Shown piece by piece: positions 61,434 to 64,000 of a stretch of 64,000 bases of DNA. Numbering within the stretch: the first letter of the stretch is position 1; every line of letters begins with the position of its first letter. The stretch is from positions 744,001 to 808,000 of the forward strand of contig NZ_QEKW01000001.1 of assembly GCF_003096675.1 (NCBI RefSeq), in the 5' to 3' direction. The DNA is from Actinomycetospora cinnamomea (lineage in GTDB: Bacteria > Actinomycetota > Actinomycetes > Mycobacteriales > Pseudonocardiaceae). The position numbers and the translations under genes were made by a program. Under the pieces are notes generated by a model. That model ran no database searches and was not told where the DNA came from. It saw only the letters and a program-made list of their open reading frames with translations.

Positions 61434-62111
61434 TCAGGGCGGGCCGGCCTTGTACCCGACGCCGCGCACGGTCAGCACGACCTCGGGGTGCTCCGGGTCG
61501 AGCTCGACCTTGGAGCGCAGCCGCTGCACGTGGACGTTGACCAGCCGGGTGTCGGCGGCGTGGCGGTAGCCCCAGACCTGCTCCAGCAGCACCTCGCGGG
61601 TGAACACCTGCCGCGGCTTGCGGGCCAGCGCCACCAGCAGGTCGAACTCCAGTGGCGTCAGCGGGATCGTGCGCCCCCCGCGCCGCACCTGGTGGGCCGG
61701 GACGTCGATGGTCACGTCGCCGATCTGCATCTGCTCCGCCGGCTCGGCCGGGAACTGGCGCAGCCGCGCCCGGATGCGGGCGACGAGCTCCTTGGGCTTG
61801 AACGGCTTGACCACGTAGTCGTCCGCGCCGGACTCCAGGCCCAGCACCACGTCGACCGTGTCGGTCTTCGCCGTCAGCATGACCACCGGCACCCCGGACT
61901 CCGCGCGGATCGCCCGGCAGACGTCGATGCCGTTCATCCCGGGGAGCATGAGGTCGAGCAGGACGAGGTCCGGCTGGTTCTCGCGCAGCGCCGGCAGCGC
62001 CCCCGTCCCGTCGCCGACGACGGTGGTCTCGAAGCCCTCGCCCTGCAGGACGATCGTCAGCATCTCCGCCAGGGAGGCATCGTCGTCCACCACGAGGATC
62101 CGCGCGCTCAT
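61434..62111 (-). CDS. mtrA: Two-component response regulator MtrA
   Basis: 225 residues from ATG at 62111, overlapping the tmk stop (ATGA). The receiver has acidic pocket DDD at 9-11, the phospho-accepting Asp53 in LVLLDLMLPGMNG, Thr in VVMLTAKTDT and Lys in YVVKPFKPKEL. The OmpR-type winged helix follows with IPLTPLEFDLLVALARKPRQ, REVLLEQVWGYRHAADTRLV and VQRLRSKVE. It is a master regulator of envelope and division genes. Length and motifs are near-identical in layout to mycobacterial MtrA. Confidence 0.98.
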   Translation of the reverse strand: MSARILVVDDDASLAEMLTIVLQGEGFETTVVGDGTGALPALRENQPDLVLLDLMLPGMNGIDVCRAIRAESGVPVVMLTAKTDTVDVVLGLESGADDYVVKPFKPKELVARIRARLRQFPAEPAEQMQIGDVTIDVPAHQVRRGGRTIPLTPLEFDLLVALARKPRQVFTREVLLEQVWGYRHAADTRLVNVHVQRLRSKVELDPEHPEVVLTVRGVGYKAGPP

Positions 62112-62824
62112 GTCTCAATGGTGTCACTTCTCACCGACGATCCGGAGGCGACGTCGCACCTGGAGGACCCGGAGAGCCAGAACTCCACCATCGCTTCCGC
62201 CGTTCGGGTGACCTCCGCGCGGTCGCCCTCGGCCCCGACGACCGACCAGGGGGCGAGCCACGAGCGCTCGACCAGCTGGTCGTAGACCGCGGCGCAGCGG
62301 GCCTGCAGCGCCGCATCGGCCTCGTACCCGTCCGGCGTGCGGGTCGGGTCGGCGGCGGCACGGTCGCGCACGCGCTGCGCGGCGAGCTCGCCCGGCACGC
62401 GCACGAGCACCTGGGCGTCGGGCACCGGCACCCCGAGACGCTCCACCTCGAGCGCGTGCACCCACGCCACGAACGGCCCGTCGACGTCCTCGCCACGCCG
62501 GGCCGCGCCGTAGGCGGCGTTGGAGGCGACGTAGCGGTCGACGAGCACGAGGTCCTGGGTCGCGCGGGCCCGGCGGACGTCCTCGGCGGCGCCGGCCCGG
62601 TCGAGCGCGAAGAGCACGGCCATCGCGTGCACCGAGTCGCGCAGGTCGCCGTGCGCGCCGTGCAGCGCCTCGCCCGCGAGCCCCGCGTGGACGTCGGCGT
62701 CGTAGCGGGGGAACGCGAGCGTCTCGACGACCGCGCCCCGGCGGAGGGCGGCGTCGGCGAGCGCCCCGACCAGCGTCGCCTTGCCCGCCCCGTCGAGCCC
62801 CTCGACGGCCACCACCACACCCAC
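62108..62824 (-). CDS. tmk: Thymidylate kinase
   Basis: 238 residues from GTG. It phosphorylates dTMP to dTDP. The P-loop is VEGLDGAGKATLVGALADA; the Ala after GK is a substitution also tolerated in mycobacteria, where Arg occurs. VETLAFPRYDADVHAGLAGE carries the substrate contacts, and LVLVDRYVASNAAYGAARRG is the DRY motif near 96. The C-terminal 20 residues are variable. It lies between sahH and mtrA as in M. tuberculosis (Rv3247c), with its stop overlapping the mtrA start, so mtrA can be translated from the tmk transcript. Confidence 0.95.
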   Translation of the reverse strand: MGVVVAVEGLDGAGKATLVGALADAALRRGAVVETLAFPRYDADVHAGLAGEALHGAHGDLRDSVHAMAVLFALDRAGAAEDVRRARATQDLVLVDRYVASNAAYGAARRGEDVDGPFVAWVHALEVERLGVPVPDAQVLVRVPGELAAQRVRDRAAADPTRTPDGYEADAALQARCAAVYDQLVERSWLAPWSVVGAEGDRAEVTRTAEAMVEFWLSGSSRCDVASGSSVRSDTIET

Positions 62825-62860
62825 GACAGCACCCTATGCGCGCTCCCGGGAACGACCGAA

Positions 62861-62897
62861 GGGCCCCGCCGCTCGAACGATCCGAGCGACGGGGCCC
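62861..62897 (-). terminator. Terminator after sahH
   Basis: Arms GGGCCCCGCCGCTCG (62861-62875) and CGAGCGACGGGGCCC (62883-62897) pair with one mismatch around a 7-base loop, 35 bases after the sahH stop. It separates sahH from the tmk-mtrAB-lpqB operon. Confidence 0.82.
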
Positions 62898-62932
62898 CTG
62901 GTGATTCAGCCCGCGATGATCAGCCGGTCATC

Positions 62933-64000
62933 TCAGTAGCGGTAGTGATCGGGCTTGTACGGGCCCTCGACGTCGACGCCGATGTACTCCGCCTGGTCCT
63001 TGGTGAGCTTGGTCAGCTCGCCGCCCAGGGCCTCGACGTGCACCTTCGCGACCTTCTCGTCGAGGTGCTTGGGCAGGCGGTAGACGCCGAGCGGGTACTC
63101 GTCGTTCTTCGTGAACAGCTCGATCTGGGCGATCGTCTGGTTCGAGAACGAGTTCGACATGACGAAGCTCGGGTGCCCGGTGGCGTTGCCGAGGTTCAGC
63201 AGCCGGCCCTCGGACAGGATGATCACCGAGTGGCCGTCGGAGAAACGCCACTCGTCGACCTGCGGCTTGACGTTGAGCCGCTGCGCCTCCCCCGACTTCT
63301 CCAGCTTCTCCATCTGGATCTCGTTGTCGAAGTGCCCGATGTTGCCCAGGATCGCCTGGTGCTTCATCCGGCGCATGTGGTCCAGGGTGACGATGTCCTT
63401 GTTGCCGGTCGTCGTGATGACGATGTCGGCGGACTCGATGACGTTGTCGAGCGTGTCGACGTCGTAGCCCTCCATGAGGGCCTGCAGCGCGCAGATCGGG
63501 TCCGCCTCGGTGACGGTCACGCGGGCGCCCTGGCCGCGCAGCGACTCGGCCGAGCCCTTGCCGACGTCACCGAAGCCGCAGATCACGGCCTTCTTGCCGG
63601 AGATGAGCACGTCCACGGCACGGTTGATGCCGTCGACGAGCGAGTGCCGGCAGCCGTACTTGTTGTCGAACTTCGACTTCGTGACCGAGTCGTTGACGTT
63701 GATCGCCGGGAAGAGGAGCTTGTCCTCGTTGAAGAACTCGTAGAGCCGGTGGACGCCGGTCGTCGTCTCCTCGGTGACGCCGCGGATGCCCGACGCGACC
63801 TTGGTCCAGTGCTGCGGGTCCTCCTCGAGCGAGCGGCGCAGGGTGGCGAGCACGACCTGGTACTCGGCGGGGTCGTCGTCGGTGGCCGAGGGGACGACGC
63901 CGGCCTTCTCGAACTCGACGCCCTTGTGCACGAGCATCGTGGCGTCGCCGCCGTCGTCGAGGATCATGTTGGGCCCGCGGGTGTCGCTGTCACGCCACGC
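62933..64000 (-). CDS. sahH: Adenosylhomocysteinase, 5' end beyond window
   Basis: The C-terminal 355 residues of a protein normally around 490; the frame is open to the window edge, where it reads [20 protein letters not shown]. The NAD-binding fold has [20 protein letters not shown], and the substrate site shows [20 protein letters not shown] (Lys and Asn acting on ribose). [20 protein letters not shown] and [14 protein letters not shown] are signatures. The C-terminal KPDHYRY carries the Lys and Tyr that close the NAD site of the neighbouring subunit. It hydrolyses S-adenosylhomocysteine to homocysteine and adenosine in the methyl cycle. An actinobacterial insertion near [18 protein letters not shown] is present. 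Confidence 0.97.
   Translation of the reverse strand, partial: AWRDSDTRGPNMILDDGGDATMLVHKGVEFEKAGVVPSATDDDPAEYQVVLATLRRSLEEDPQHWTKVASGIRGVTEETTTGVHRLYEFFNEDKLLFPAINVNDSVTKSKFDNKYGCRHSLVDGINRAVDVLISGKKAVICGFGDVGKGSAESLRGQGARVTVTEADPICALQALMEGYDVDTLDNVIESADIVITTTGNKDIVTLDHMRRMKHQAILGNIGHFDNEIQMEKLEKSGEAQRLNVKPQVDEWRFSDGHSVIILSEGRLLNLGNATGHPSFVMSNSFSNQTIAQIELFTKNDEYPLGVYRLPKHLDEKVAKVHVEALGGELTKLTKDQAEYIGVDVEGPYKPDHYRY

Overview
The window is very GC-rich, gene-dense DNA with many GTG/TTG starts, GTGA/ATGA stop-start overlaps and Shine-Dalgarno (SD) sequences of GGAGG type. Gene content (mtrAB-lpqB, whiB1, pdtaS, sigH-rshA, kgd, WS/DGAT acyltransferase, nickel superoxide dismutase) points to an actinobacterium, most likely Pseudonocardiales (Pseudonocardia or Actinomycetospora-like). 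Gene order in several blocks matches, from memory, the Mycobacterium tuberculosis Rv3214-Rv3248c neighbourhood, so the backbone is ancestral chromosome. I see no tRNA, rRNA or CRISPR array.

Layout. 1-12.5 kb: partial DHFR-family gene, GlcD-type FAD oxidase, ERCC4 nuclease with an Lsr2-like tail, P-loop-less uridine-kinase-like protein, truncated MFS transporter, septum-formation and DUF5709-like proteins, a cysteine dioxygenase/rhodanese/acyl-CoA synthetase operon, and a fused two-half ABC exporter. 12.5-15.4 kb: class F sortase and CHRD surface protein, divergent from an ECF sigma/zinc anti-sigma pair. 15.6-24.4 kb: kgd with a DUF6104 microprotein, a G3E GTPase flanked by two inverted 53-nt palindromic repeats, and an osmoprotectant ABC operon. 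24.4-30 kb: PAS-PAS-GGDEF-EAL protein, malic enzyme, divergent sodX/sodN. 30-40.5 kb: conserved core (phosphatase, lipid kinase, whiB1, pdtaS, ribosomal bL37, rshA, sigH, ybaK, SRAP, aroA, rsgA). 40.5-48 kb: accessory stretch with a permuted FeS-type photolyase-like protein, a NERD protein, ComB-like phosphatase, aldehyde dehydrogenase, an orphan gene and a decayed IS3 element. 48-64 kb: lipid operon (DUF6912, patatin, WS/DGAT), rRNA methyltransferase, Rv3235-family protein, secA, hpf, comF, lpqB, mtrB, mtrA, tmk and the 5'-truncated sahH.

Themes. Redox and thiol stress are well represented (sigH-rshA, whiB1, sodN, cysteine dioxygenase). Cell-envelope control runs through mtrAB-lpqB, the sortase module and secA. 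Several housekeeping proteins (Kgd, SecA, HPF, the GGDEF protein) carry long low-complexity linkers, and the HPF linker is encoded by a DNA tandem repeat. The most unusual single gene is the photolyase-like gene at 41717-42964: its FAD domain comes first and its Rossmann-like domain second, and it keeps the cysteine pattern of iron-sulfur photolyases.
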